Below, piece after piece: positions 53,824-61,742 of a stretch of DNA of 64,000 bases (position 1 is its first letter; every line of letters starts with the position of its first letter). The DNA is from Streptomyces sp. R41 (GTDB lineage: Bacteria > Actinomycetota > Actinomycetes > Streptomycetales > Streptomycetaceae). The stretch lies in contig NZ_CP163443.1 in the NCBI RefSeq assembly GCF_041053055.1, positions 6,369,001 to 6,433,000 on the forward strand. Direction: 5' to 3'. The translations under genes and the position numbers were made by a program. Under the pieces are notes generated by a model. That model was not told where the DNA came from. It did not search any database and saw only the letters and a program-made list of their open reading frames with translations.

Positions 53824-53992
53824 GATGCGGGGCTGCGCCCCGTAAGGGGCGCGGGGAACTGCGCGACTGGCCCCCACGCGATCGCACCCAAAAAGAGAAC
53901 CCGAGGGGGTCTGGGGCGCAGCCCCAGGTACGGGACGGGCAGGGGCGGAGGGGGCGAGAAAAACGGCCGTAGGCGGCCCCGCCCCAGCCCCC
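53824..53992 (+). repeat. Dispersed GC-rich Streptomyces repeat, copy B
   Basis: Starts with a hairpin GCGGGGCTGCGCCCCG, then an AAGGGGCGCGGGGAACTGCGCG block and the conserved core at 53905-53963 (GGGGTCTGGGGCGCAGCCCC followed by the GGGACGGGCAGGGGCGG segment). It fills the gap between the chorismate mutase leader promoter and guaA. Confidence 0.8.
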
Positions 53993-53994
53993 GG

Positions 53995-54000
53995 TAGAAT
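53995..54000 (+). promoter_or_regulatory. guaA promoter -10 element
   Basis: TAGAAT is a consensus -10 hexamer 43 bp before the guaA start. No clear -35 is visible upstream, where the dispersed repeat ends. Confidence 0.5.
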
Positions 54001-54042
54001 CGGCAGCACACACACCCCTTGCTCACCGCCGGAAGGCAAACC

Positions 54043-55623
54043 GTGCCAGAAGCGTCCCCCGCCGCCCCCGACACCGTCCTGGTCGTCGACTTCGGTGCGC
54101 AGTACGCCCAGCTCATCGCCCGTCGCGTCCGCGAGGCCCGGGTCTACAGCGAGATCGTGCCGAGCACCATGCCGGTCCAGGAGATGCTCGCCAAGAACCC
54201 GGCGGCGATCATCCTCTCCGGCGGCCCCTCGTCGGTGTACGCGGAGGCCGCCCCGCGCCTGGACCGCGAGATCTTCGAGTCCGGTGTCCCCGTCTTCGGC
54301 ATGTGCTACGGCTTCCAGCTGATGGCGACGACCCTCGGCGGCACGGTCGACAACACCGGCGCCCGCGAGTACGGCCGTACGCCGCTGCACGTCTCGAAGT
54401 CCGGCTCCACCCTCTTCGAGGGCACCCCGGACGAGCAGTCGGTGTGGATGTCGCACGGCGACGCCTGCTCCGCCGCTCCCGAGGGCTTCACCGTCACGGC
54501 CTCCACGGACGTCGTCCCGGTCGCGGCCTTCGAGAACGACGAGAAGAAGCTGTACGGCGTTCAGTACCACCCGGAGGTCATGCACTCCACACACGGTCAG
54601 CAGGTGCTGGAGCACTTCCTGTACCGCGGCGCGGGGCTCACCCCCTCCTGGACCACCGGCAACGTCATCGACGAGCAGGTCGCGCTCATCCGCGAGCAGG
54701 TCGGCAGCAAGCGCGCCATCTGCGGTCTGTCCGGCGGCGTGGACTCCGCCGTCGCCGCCGCCCTCGTACAGAAGGCCATCGGCTCCCAGCTGACCTGCGT
54801 GTACGTGGACCACGGTCTGATGCGCAAGGGCGAGACCGAGCAGGTCGAGAAGGACTTCGTGGCCGCGACCGGCGTACAGCTGAAGGTCGTGGACGCGGAG
54901 GAGCGCTTCCTCGCCGCGCTCGCCGGGGTCTCCGACCCCGAGGAGAAGCGGAAGATCATCGGCCGCGAGTTCATCCGGGTCTTCGAGCAGGCCCAGGCGG
55001 AGATCATCGCCGAGGCCGCCGAAGGCGAGGACGTCGCCTTCCTCGTCCAGGGCACGCTCTACCCGGACGTGGTCGAGTCCGGTGGCGGCACCGGCACGGC
55101 CAACATCAAGTCCCACCACAACGTGGGCGGCCTCCCCGAGGACCTCGAGTTCGAGCTCGTCGAGCCGCTGCGCAAGCTGTTCAAGGACGAGGTCCGGATG
55201 GTCGGCCAGGAGCTCGGCCTGCCGGACGAGATCGTCCAGCGTCAGCCGTTCCCCGGCCCCGGCCTCGGCATCCGTATCGTCGGCGAGGTCACCAAGGACC
55301 GGCTCGACCTGCTCCGCGAGGCCGACGCGATCGCCCGCGAGGAGCTGACCGGCGCCGGTCTCGACCGCGACATCTGGCAGTGCCCGGTGGTCCTGCTCGC
55401 GGACGTCCGCTCCGTCGGCGTCCAGGGCGACGGCCGGACGTACGGCCACCCGATCGTGCTCCGTCCGGTGTCGAGCGAGGACGCCATGACGGCCGACTGG
55501 TCGCGCCTGCCGTACGACGTCCTCGCCAAGATCTCGACGCGGATCACGAACGAGGTCGCGGACGTCAACCGCGTCGTCCTCGACGTGACCTCCAAGCCCC
55601 CGGGCACCATCGAGTGGGAGTGA
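54043..55623 (+). CDS. guaA: GMP synthase (glutamine-hydrolysing) GuaA
   Basis: A 526-residue cytoplasmic enzyme making GMP from XMP, ATP and glutamine. Class I glutaminase domain: [20 protein letters not shown], catalytic Cys in [15 protein letters not shown] and His in [15 protein letters not shown]-pyrophosphatase domain: P-loop [15 protein letters not shown] and [10 protein letters not shown]; the dimerisation domain ends KPPGTIEWE, the invariant C-terminus. GTG 54043 has GGAAGG upstream at 54031-54036. It completes the GMP branch started by guaB. Confidence 0.97.
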   Translation: MPEASPAAPDTVLVVDFGAQYAQLIARRVREARVYSEIVPSTMPVQEMLAKNPAAIILSGGPSSVYAEAAPRLDREIFESGVPVFGMCYGFQLMATTLGGTVDNTGAREYGRTPLHVSKSGSTLFEGTPDEQSVWMSHGDACSAAPEGFTVTASTDVVPVAAFENDEKKLYGVQYHPEVMHSTHGQQVLEHFLYRGAGLTPSWTTGNVIDEQVALIREQVGSKRAICGLSGGVDSAVAAALVQKAIGSQLTCVYVDHGLMRKGETEQVEKDFVAATGVQLKVVDAEERFLAALAGVSDPEEKRKIIGREFIRVFEQAQAEIIAEAAEGEDVAFLVQGTLYPDVVESGGGTGTANIKSHHNVGGLPEDLEFELVEPLRKLFKDEVRMVGQELGLPDEIVQRQPFPGPGLGIRIVGEVTKDRLDLLREADAIAREELTGAGLDRDIWQCPVVLLADVRSVGVQGDGRTYGHPIVLRPVSSEDAMTADWSRLPYDVLAKISTRITNEVADVNRVVLDVTSKPPGTIEWE

Positions 55624-55632
55624 CGCTCCGGC

Positions 55633-56106
55633 TCACTTCCGCCTGAGAGCGCGCACCGGCTCTCCTGGCTTCCAGATCTCGACGACCAGATACGTGTCGT
55701 CCTCGACGTAGGTCCGTACGACCTCCGTCAGCTCGGTGCGGAAGAGGTGGAACGGCTGCGGCGGTTCCACCTCTTTCACGTACGCGGCCTTCGTCTTCGG
55801 ATCGTCGACCTCGATCGCCCGCCCGCTGATCCGGACATCGCCTCCCGCCATCTCCGTGCCCGGCCCCGGGTTCGCCTGGAGCGCGAAGCGCGGGTCGCGG
55901 CGCAGGTCGAGCGCCTTGAGGGAGTCCGGCATCATGCCGAGCCAGAGATCGCCGTGCAGGAAACGGACTTCGAGGCCGGTGGTCCGCGGCGAACCGTCCT
56001 TGCGGAGGGTCGCGAGGACGTGGTGGGTGAAGCTTCCGAAGCGGTCCTCGATCTTCTTGGCGAGGTCGGGTTCGGCGGTGGTGAAGGCTGCCCAGTTCGA
56101 CGTCAT
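55633..56106 (-). CDS. Pyridoxamine 5'-phosphate oxidase / F420-dependent family protein
   Basis: A 157-residue split-barrel flavin/F420-binding protein. Features: LAKKIEDRFGSFTHHVLATL, RKDGSPRTTGLEVRFLHGDL, and DLRRDPRFALQANP, typical of the PPOX class often using F420 in actinobacteria. The cofactor and substrate cannot be decided. ATG 56106 is used because upstream in-frame residues match nothing. Convergent with guaA, nine bases apart. Confidence 0.85.
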   Translation of the reverse strand: MTSNWAAFTTAEPDLAKKIEDRFGSFTHHVLATLRKDGSPRTTGLEVRFLHGDLWLGMMPDSLKALDLRRDPRFALQANPGPGTEMAGGDVRISGRAIEVDDPKTKAAYVKEVEPPQPFHLFRTELTEVVRTYVEDDTYLVVEIWKPGEPVRALRRK

Positions 56107-56171
56107 ACGGAGAGTCTGGCGTGGATACCCGACATCTTCTGTCTGGATTTCCGGGCTGCGGTCGCCAATGC

Positions 56172-56771
56172 TCAGACCGCCGCGTGGACACGGCGGGCGA
56201 GTTTCCGGCGGCGGACGACCTCCGCATACAGGAAGCTCATGAAAAGGGCCTCCGCGCAGGTGAAGCCGGTGAGCGCCGCCCGCCAGCCGGAGACGAGAAA
56301 GCACACGGCGATGAAGAGGGCGCAGCCAGTCATGATCACCACCCGGGACCGCACGCTCGGATCGTCGGCCATGGCGTCGAGTTCGATCCGGTCCTTCAGT
56401 CGCCGGACCGCCTGCGCCGCCTCCGGCAGCGGTCTCAGGGTGCCGGGACGCAGCCCGGGGATCGAGGCGGAGTCCGGCGGGCCCGCGTCGGCCCGCTCGA
56501 TGCGGATGAGCTGGACCTGCAGTGCCCGGCCCACCCGGTGCGCCTCCGCGTAGCGGAATCCGTGCTGCTCGGCGATGTACGTGAGCACGGCGAGCCGGCG
56601 CGGGGAGCCGCCGAGATCGCTGAGGACGGCGAAGTCCCGCTCCGCGAGCTGGCGGAGCAGGGCGAGGATCCGCCGCTCTGCGCGGTTCATGCGCGCCTCC
56701 TGGGATTCACCGGGTTCCAGGTATCGATTCATCCAGGCAGACAAGTGACCTCGGGCCACGGTTGTGCTCAT
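56172..56771 (-). CDS. Hypothetical membrane protein with two C-terminal helices
   Basis: A 199-residue protein I cannot assign to a family. The N-terminal half is soluble and helical (MNRAERRILALLRQLAERDF, AEQHGFRYAEAHRVGRALQV), followed by a basic stretch and two membrane helices (VVIMTGCALFIAVCFLVSGW and ALTGFTCAEALFMSFLY) with a basic tail. ATG 56771 and an in-frame ATG at 56690 (MNRAERR) are both possible. It sits between the PPOX and aldolase genes, transcribed with the former. Confidence 0.65.
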   Translation of the reverse strand: MSTTVARGHLSAWMNRYLEPGESQEARMNRAERRILALLRQLAERDFAVLSDLGGSPRRLAVLTYIAEQHGFRYAEAHRVGRALQVQLIRIERADAGPPDSASIPGLRPGTLRPLPEAAQAVRRLKDRIELDAMADDPSVRSRVVIMTGCALFIAVCFLVSGWRAALTGFTCAEALFMSFLYAEVVRRRKLARRVHAAV

Positions 56772-56854
56772 CTCTTCACCGAACTGCTCTGTTCTCCTGC
56801 GCTGACCGGGGGTAACTTCCGCTCCGTACCGAACACGCCAGTGCTGGAGGACAT

Positions 56855-57649
56855 ATGCACGGGCCCACCCCGCCGCTGCCCCTGCCCACCGACCGGCTGC
56901 GGTTCGCCATGCCGCCGATGCACGAGTCGCCGGAGGACGAACGGCGGCACCGCAAGGAAAGGCTGGCCGGGGCGCTGCGGATCTTCGGGCGGCTCGGATT
57001 CGAGGACGGGGTCTCCGGGCACATCACGGCGCGCGACCCGGAGTACAGCGACTGCTTCTGGGTGAACCCCTTCGGGATGCCGTTCAAGCACGTCACCGTG
57101 AGCGACCTGGTCATGGCCAACCAGGACGGGCAGGTGATCGAAGGCCGCTACCACGTGAACCAGGCGGCGTTCACCGTGCACGCCCAGGTGCACGCCGCCC
57201 GTCCCGACGTCGTCGCCGTCGCCCACTGCCACTCCGTGCACGGGCGCGCCCTGTCCGCGCTCGGCGACCTGCTCGACCCGATCACCCAGGAGAGCTGCGC
57301 CTTCTACGAGGACCACGCCCTGTACGCCGCGTACACGGGTGTCGCCGTGGATGCCGACGAAGGGCGCCGGATCGCCGCCGCGCTCGACACCCGCAAGGCG
57401 CTCGTGCTGCGCAACCACGGGCTGCTCACCGTCGGCGACTCGGTCGACGCCGCCGCCTGGTGGTTCCTGTCCATGGAGCGGTCGAGCCAGGTCCAGCTCA
57501 CCGCGAAGGCCGCCGGGCGGCCGATCCTCATCGACCACAAGCAGGCGGTCGCCACCCGCGAACAGCTCGGCGGCGACCTGGTGGCGTGGATCAACTACCA
57601 GCCCCTGTGGCAGGACATCAGCCGCAGCGAACCGGATCTGCTGTCCTGA
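56855..57649 (+). CDS. Class II aldolase/adducin family protein
   Basis: A 264-residue zinc-dependent aldolase-type protein. Motifs: FGRLGFEDGVSGHITARDPE, metal ligands in VAHCHSVHGRALSALG and LRNHGLLTVGDSVDAAAWW. Family members include L-fuculose-phosphate aldolase, decarboxylases and adducin head domains; sequence alone does not choose. Upstream, CTGGAGGA precedes ATG 56855. No sugar-metabolism partners lie next to it. Confidence 0.88.
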   Translation: MHGPTPPLPLPTDRLRFAMPPMHESPEDERRHRKERLAGALRIFGRLGFEDGVSGHITARDPEYSDCFWVNPFGMPFKHVTVSDLVMANQDGQVIEGRYHVNQAAFTVHAQVHAARPDVVAVAHCHSVHGRALSALGDLLDPITQESCAFYEDHALYAAYTGVAVDADEGRRIAAALDTRKALVLRNHGLLTVGDSVDAAAWWFLSMERSSQVQLTAKAAGRPILIDHKQAVATREQLGGDLVAWINYQPLWQDISRSEPDLLS

Positions 57650-57717
57650 GGGGCTATAGGGCCTTTCCGGCGGATCAGGTCGGAGGAGGCTGCGGTGCCT
57701 TATGAGCGCCGGTGAGC

Positions 57718-57753
57718 GGGGCCTGGTGCGTCCAGATGGGCGTGCCAGGCCCC
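57718..57753. terminator. Hairpin terminator between convergent aldolase and DUF4429 genes
   Basis: GGGGCCTGG (57718-57726) pairs with CCAGGCCCC (57745-57753). Confidence 0.75.
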
Positions 57754-57783
57754 GCGTCTGCGACGTGGTCCGTCGGACAGGCC

Positions 57784-58665
57784 CTAGAAGCCGCGCAGTA
57801 CCGCCGCCTTCGTCGTCGCGAACTCCTCGTCCGTCAGCACGCCGTCGCGGTGCAGCTCGCCCAGCTCCCGCAGGCGGCGCAGGAGCACGTCGTGATGGTC
57901 GGACTGCGGCGGTACGGCGGAGGCGAGTCGGGGGTGGTCCACGTACTCGCCGGTGCGGGTGGACGGGTGCGGCAGGCGTGCGGTGACCGCGGTGGCGACG
58001 AGAGCCGTGAGGAGGTCGCGGCGGGCGCTGCCCCACAGGTCGAGGGCGTACGGGTCCTTCTCGGGCGGCAGTTTGGAGAAGACCGTCTCGCGCGTCACGA
58101 AGCGCAGAAAGCCGTCCTCGTAACCGGAGTTGGGCAGCCACTCCACCTGGACCAGGTCGCCCACGGCGATGATCCGCGGGCCCGTCGCCCGTTTGACCCT
58201 CTCGGAGGTGTCCGCCCAGTCGATCCGCACCTGCGCGCCGTCGAAGGAGACCGTGCCGTCGCTGGAACGGACGGACACCGGGACGGGCGGGCCGGACAGG
58301 AGATAGGTCTTCGCCGGCTCCTTGGGGATCTGGTCCAGCAGCAGCGCGCGGCGGATCTCCTCGGCGACGTACTCGGCGACCCCGGAACGGTCGATGTCGA
58401 CCGTGAGTTTGTAGGGGTCCGCCGCCTCGGGCAGCCGGCCCCCGGTCGCCTGCAGGAGCGGGTCGGCGCCCTCGCGGAGCCTGAGGCGCAGGCGGCCGCG
58501 CTTGCGTTCGGGTTCGTAGACGATGCCTGATACCGCCTCCAGGGGAACGGCGATCTCTCCGTACGTCTGCCGGAACAGCGGCACGGAGCGGTGGAGTCCC
58601 GGCGTGATCCTGACCGTGTTGCCGTCGAAGGCCCAGGTCCCGTCGCGCTGGATGATCTCGGCCAT
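57784..58665 (-). CDS. DUF4429 and SHOCT domain protein
   Basis: A 293-residue cytoplasmic protein with two copies of the DUF4429 fold: the first about 1-110 (MAEIIQRDGTWAFDGNTVRI, PLFRQTYGEIAVPLEAVSGI), the second about 125-220 (DGTVSFDGAQVRIDWADTSE). The C-terminus (LRRLRELGELHRDGVLTDEE and FATTKAAVL) is a SHOCT motif, a short helical element found at protein ends. The role is unknown. ATG 58665 is clear. Common in Streptomyces. Confidence 0.85.
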   Translation of the reverse strand: MAEIIQRDGTWAFDGNTVRITPGLHRSVPLFRQTYGEIAVPLEAVSGIVYEPERKRGRLRLRLREGADPLLQATGGRLPEAADPYKLTVDIDRSGVAEYVAEEIRRALLLDQIPKEPAKTYLLSGPPVPVSVRSSDGTVSFDGAQVRIDWADTSERVKRATGPRIIAVGDLVQVEWLPNSGYEDGFLRFVTRETVFSKLPPEKDPYALDLWGSARRDLLTALVATAVTARLPHPSTRTGEYVDHPRLASAVPPQSDHHDVLLRRLRELGELHRDGVLTDEEFATTKAAVLRGF

Positions 58666-58774
58666 AGAGAAATTCTCGCAGCCGGGTCAACACGGGGTGC
58701 TGTGCTTCACCCGCGCTGACCAGACCTGCCCGAAGCGGGCGGTGTTTCGTACGGCACAATGCGCTGTCATCGCG

Positions 58775-58817
58775 AGGCAGTTGTAAGGCAGTTGTACGGC
58801 AAGGCAGTTGTACGGCA
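58775..58817. repeat. Short tandem repeats AGGCAGTTGTACGGCA before the membrane-protein gene
   Basis: Units at 58775 (truncated), 58786 and 58802, the last two identical over 16 bases. They occupy the presumed promoter region of the next gene. Confidence 0.6.
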
Positions 58818-58879
58818 GTCAGGCGTACGGAAGGTCTGGCCGCTCGGGAGTTCTCGGCGCGGGGAAGGCGGCAGCGGGC

Positions 58880-60205
58880 GTGGCGGTGCAGGAGGCGAGA
58901 CACGGTGCGGGGCGGGGAGCCGGGGGCGGTTCCGGACGTGGTTCCGGGCAGGGGGCGGACCAGGGTGCCCACGAGGGCGGCTGCACCTGTGGGGACTGCC
59001 CGCACGGGGCGCGAGCGGGACACCGGCGCGCTGTCGCCGAATTTCTCGCGAAGCGCGACGAGTTGGCGTCCGGGCACGGGCTGCCCGCCGCCGTCGCGCA
59101 CTCCGCGTCCGCGTCCCGGCAGTGGGTCTCCGACGAGCTGACCCAGTCCGCCGACCTCGTCGCCGAGCGCGGGCGGGTCGAGGGCGAGGCGTGGCTGGGG
59201 CGGTTGTGGCGGTACACCGCGTATGCGGTCTGGGGCGGTGCCGTGGCGTTGCTCCTGGTGCAGGCGCTGACCGCGATCGGTGCGGGGTGGACGGCCGCGC
59301 GGACGGCCGGGCTGCTCGCGGCGCTGATCATGGCCGGACTGCTGACGGGTGCGGCCTGGCTGCACCGGGCGCGCGGGGGCGCCCTCGCCCCCGTCATCGG
59401 CGAGGACAACCGTCTCTCCACCTCGCGTGCGGTGGCGGCCGGGTGGGTGCTCTTCGTGGTGTTCGCGGTGCTCGTGCTGGTGGGGCAGCTCGCGGCGGCC
59501 TCCGCGCACGGATCGCGGGACGAACTGATCGCCGGGCTCGATCTCGCCCGGGGCGCCGGTGTGGTCACCGTCGTCGCCGTGGTGTGTGGGATCGCGGTGC
59601 TGGTGCGGCGGGTGGTGGGGTTGCGGGTGCTGGGGCAGCGCCTGCAGAAGGTGCGTGCGGACCGGCCGCGCGCCGCCGATCTGCTGACCGACGACTCCGG
59701 GCGGGGCAGTTTCGCCGACATCCAGTACGTCGTGATCAGCTGGGTCGCTCTCGCCTTCGCGGCGGTGCGGCTGGCTCGGCGGCCCTCGCAGTTGCCGGAT
59801 CTGCCGTGGGGGCTGGCTCTGCTGGTGCTGGTGTCGGCCGCCACGTATCTCGCCGGGAAGTACGCCGAGGGCGGGCGTCCCGTGATCCTCTCCGTCGTCC
59901 GCTCCCGCGAGGCGGGGGACCTGGACGCGCCGATCCGTACCGGGGACGACATCGAGATCCGGGGGGCCGGTTTCGTTCCGCCCGGCGCGCAGACGGCCGA
60001 TCGGTTGTCGCGGATGGTGGTCCGGATTGGGGCGGTGCATGTGCATGTGCCGTTGGTGCCGGTGGCCGGGGGGTTCAGCAACCCCACGGATGCGGTGCTG
60101 ACTGTGCCTGTGCCGGTGGATGTGGAGCCGGGGCGGGTGGAGGTGCAGGTGGTCACGGCTGCGGGGGTCGAGACGAACCGGGCCGCGATCGATGTGACGG
60201 ACTGA
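58880..60205 (+). CDS. Hypothetical multi-pass membrane protein
   Basis: A 441-residue protein. A Gly/Ala-rich N-terminal part carries a Cys cluster (CTCGDC) that could bind metal. Membrane segments include WGGAVALLLVQALTAIGAGW, GLLAALIMAGLLTGAAW, AAGWVLFVVFAVLVLVGQLA, VVTVVAVVCGIAVLV and LPWGLALLVLVSAATYLAG. The last 100 residues form a soluble, IPT/TIG-like beta domain (DDIEIRGAGFVPPGAQT, VEVQVVTAAGVETNRAAI). GTG 58880 with GGGGAAGG upstream is chosen; a TTG at 58808 inside the repeats is the alternative. No known family. Confidence 0.65.
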   Translation: MAVQEARHGAGRGAGGGSGRGSGQGADQGAHEGGCTCGDCPHGARAGHRRAVAEFLAKRDELASGHGLPAAVAHSASASRQWVSDELTQSADLVAERGRVEGEAWLGRLWRYTAYAVWGGAVALLLVQALTAIGAGWTAARTAGLLAALIMAGLLTGAAWLHRARGGALAPVIGEDNRLSTSRAVAAGWVLFVVFAVLVLVGQLAAASAHGSRDELIAGLDLARGAGVVTVVAVVCGIAVLVRRVVGLRVLGQRLQKVRADRPRAADLLTDDSGRGSFADIQYVVISWVALAFAAVRLARRPSQLPDLPWGLALLVLVSAATYLAGKYAEGGRPVILSVVRSREAGDLDAPIRTGDDIEIRGAGFVPPGAQTADRLSRMVVRIGAVHVHVPLVPVAGGFSNPTDAVLTVPVPVDVEPGRVEVQVVTAAGVETNRAAIDVTD

Positions 60206-60238
60206 GGGGGCGGGCGCCGGTTTCCGCCCGCCGTCCGG

Positions 60239-60380
60239 TCGGTGGGTTGGGTTTGCGCGGGTGGCTCCGCCATTCCGCCTTTCCGCCGGTGGGTGGCTCC
60301 GCCATTCCGCCCTTCCCCCGGTGGGTGGGTCGGGTTTCCGCCGGTGGGTGGCTCCGCCTTCCGCTGGTGGGTGGGTCGGG
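60239..60380. repeat. Imperfect tandem repeats of GGTGGGTGG / CTCCGCCATTCCGCC type
   Basis: About five degenerate units alternating CGGTGGGTGGCTCCGCCATT and GGTGGGTGGGTCGGGTTTCC. They start just after the membrane-protein stop codon and lead directly into the large hairpin at 60378. Confidence 0.7.
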
Positions 60381-60491
60381 GCCGTGCCGGTACATCCGCC
60401 CCGTCGCCGGTGGCAGATCGCTTGGCTTGCATGGTCCTGCTTGTTGGCAACCACGTAAGCGACGGGGCATGTGATGTACCGGCACGGCCCC
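60378..60491. ncRNA. Large hairpin (28-bp stem, 51-base loop): candidate structured RNA or MITE
   Basis: GGGGCCGTGCCGGTACAT (60378-60395) pairs perfectly over 18 bp with 60474-60491; after an internal loop, GCCCCGTCGC (60398-60407) pairs over 10 bp with 60459-60468. The loop holds a further short GTGG/CCAC pair, so the whole can fold as a long stem with a structured head. It is too long for an ordinary terminator. Strand is undetermined. Confidence 0.6.
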
Positions 60492-60740
60492 TTCCGTGCG
60501 TCGGCGGGTGCGGGTGAGTGGGGGCGTGCGTCCGCGGCTGCGGGTGCTTCCCCACTCCGGCGGTCAGTTCCACTGCGGCGGGCACCGATCAGTTCGTCCG
60601 GAGCTTGGTGCTCAGACGGCGACTTGTCCCCCCGGCCTCTCCTCTCCCCGCTCACCCGCCTGTCCGGCTCACCCCTACCCCTTGCCCGCTCACCTCCCAC
60701 CCGCCCCGACAACCGCCTCCACTCCCGGGGGGTATCTCTC
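60492..60740. other. GC-rich intergenic stretch without a supported gene
   Basis: Open frames exist by base composition, but no start, codon pattern or known protein supports one. C-rich on the plus strand (60626-60725). Confidence 0.5.
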
Positions 60741-60860
60741 TAGCCCGTCCGGCGTTTGAGGGCGAGGCCGTTCAGGCCGAAGCGGGGGTCTGGGGGCGGC
60801 AGCCTCCAGGTACGGGACGGGTAGGGGCGGAGGGGGCGAAAAACGTCTTGGGGGGGCGGT
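60741..60860 (+). repeat. Dispersed GC-rich Streptomyces repeat, copy C
   Basis: Begins TAGCCCGTCCGGCGTTTGAG, a head sequence commonly seen with this repeat in Streptomyces genomes, then the core at 60783-60843 (GGGGTCTGGGGGCGGCAGCC, the GGGACGGGTAGGGGCGG segment and GGGGGCGAAAAA). Confidence 0.8.
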
Positions 60861-60990
60861 GGTTGTGAAGGTGCGGTGGGATGGGGGAAGGCAGGAAATC
60901 GGGCGCCCGGGGATTGAGCGGGGGGCCGCTGTCGTACGTATGGTCTGTTTGAGGGGTCAACGGCACGTGGGCGAGAGGCGGCGGAGAGCG

Positions 60991-61521
60991 ATGACTCACG
61001 GTATGCGGACGGATACCCACACCCCCTATCTCGACGAGAGGCGGGACTGGCGGGACTCCGCCACCCGTTACGCCCTGTTGCCACTGCGGGTCTTCCTCGG
61101 CGTCACCTTCATCTACGCCGGCCTCGACAAACTCACTGACAGCGCCTTCATGAAGGGCTCCGGCGCGGGCTCGATCGGGGACATGATGCGCACGGTGCGT
61201 GACTCCTCGGCCATCCCGGCCCTGGTCGACCTGTCCCTGAAGAACCCCGTCGGCTTCGGCTACGCCATCGCCTTCGGTGAACTGGCCGTCGGTATCGGCA
61301 CCTTGATCGGCCTGCTGGCCCGCCTCGCCGCGGTGGGCGGAGCACTCATCTCCCTCAGCTTGTGGCTGACGGTGAGCTGGGCCTCCGACCCGTACTACTA
61401 CGGCAACGACCTTGCTTACTTGATGGCCTGGCTCCCTCTCGTCCTCGCGGGTGCTTCGGTCTTCTCCGTCGATGCGGCCCTGCGAGCCCGGCGCAGGCAG
61501 CGCGCCGGGGGGTATCGCTAG
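60991..61521 (+). CDS. DoxX family membrane protein
   Basis: A 176-residue integral membrane protein with four helices: YALLPLRVFLGVTFIYAGLD with the DoxX signature (FIYAGLDKLTDSAF), AIAFGELAVGIGTLIGLL, AVGGALISLSLWLTVSW and AYLMAWLPLVLAGASVFS. DoxX proteins are linked to thiosulfate:quinone oxidoreductase or to redox stress systems in actinobacteria; the specific role is open. ATG 60991 with GGAGAG upstream. Convergent and overlapping by four bases with the next small gene. Confidence 0.9.
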   Translation: MTHGMRTDTHTPYLDERRDWRDSATRYALLPLRVFLGVTFIYAGLDKLTDSAFMKGSGAGSIGDMMRTVRDSSAIPALVDLSLKNPVGFGYAIAFGELAVGIGTLIGLLARLAAVGGALISLSLWLTVSWASDPYYYGNDLAYLMAWLPLVLAGASVFSVDAALRARRRQRAGGYR

Positions 61522-61742
61522 GCGTTCATGGCCGGCGGCTTGGGTTCGGCGCGGCGTCTGCGCAGGCCATGGGTCAGCAAGGCGACCGCGCCCGCAAGGC
61601 AGAGGCCGCCCGTGACAACGGGGATCACCACGAACCAGGGGGTCTCCCAGGCGCCCCCGGCGTCACCGGCGTAGATGACGCCCGCGAGGGTGAGGAAGAA
61701 GCCCGCTACCAGCTTTCCCGGCTGGAACTCATGACGTAGCAC
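61518..61742 (-). CDS. Small two-helix membrane protein
   Basis: A 74-residue protein with helices LVAGFFLTLAGVIYAGDAG and PWFVVIPVVTGGLCLAGAVA and a basic tail RRRRAEPKP. The GTG start (61742) overlaps the stop codon of the PspC-domain gene, indicating translational coupling and a shared role in the envelope. No named family known to me. Confidence 0.75.
   Translation of the reverse strand: MLRHEFQPGKLVAGFFLTLAGVIYAGDAGGAWETPWFVVIPVVTGGLCLAGAVALLTHGLRRRRAEPKPPAMNA

Noticed and set aside
56768..60712. A 1314-codon minus-strand open frame
   Set aside because: Covers the aldolase, DUF4429 and membrane-protein genes; composition-driven, low-complexity translation.
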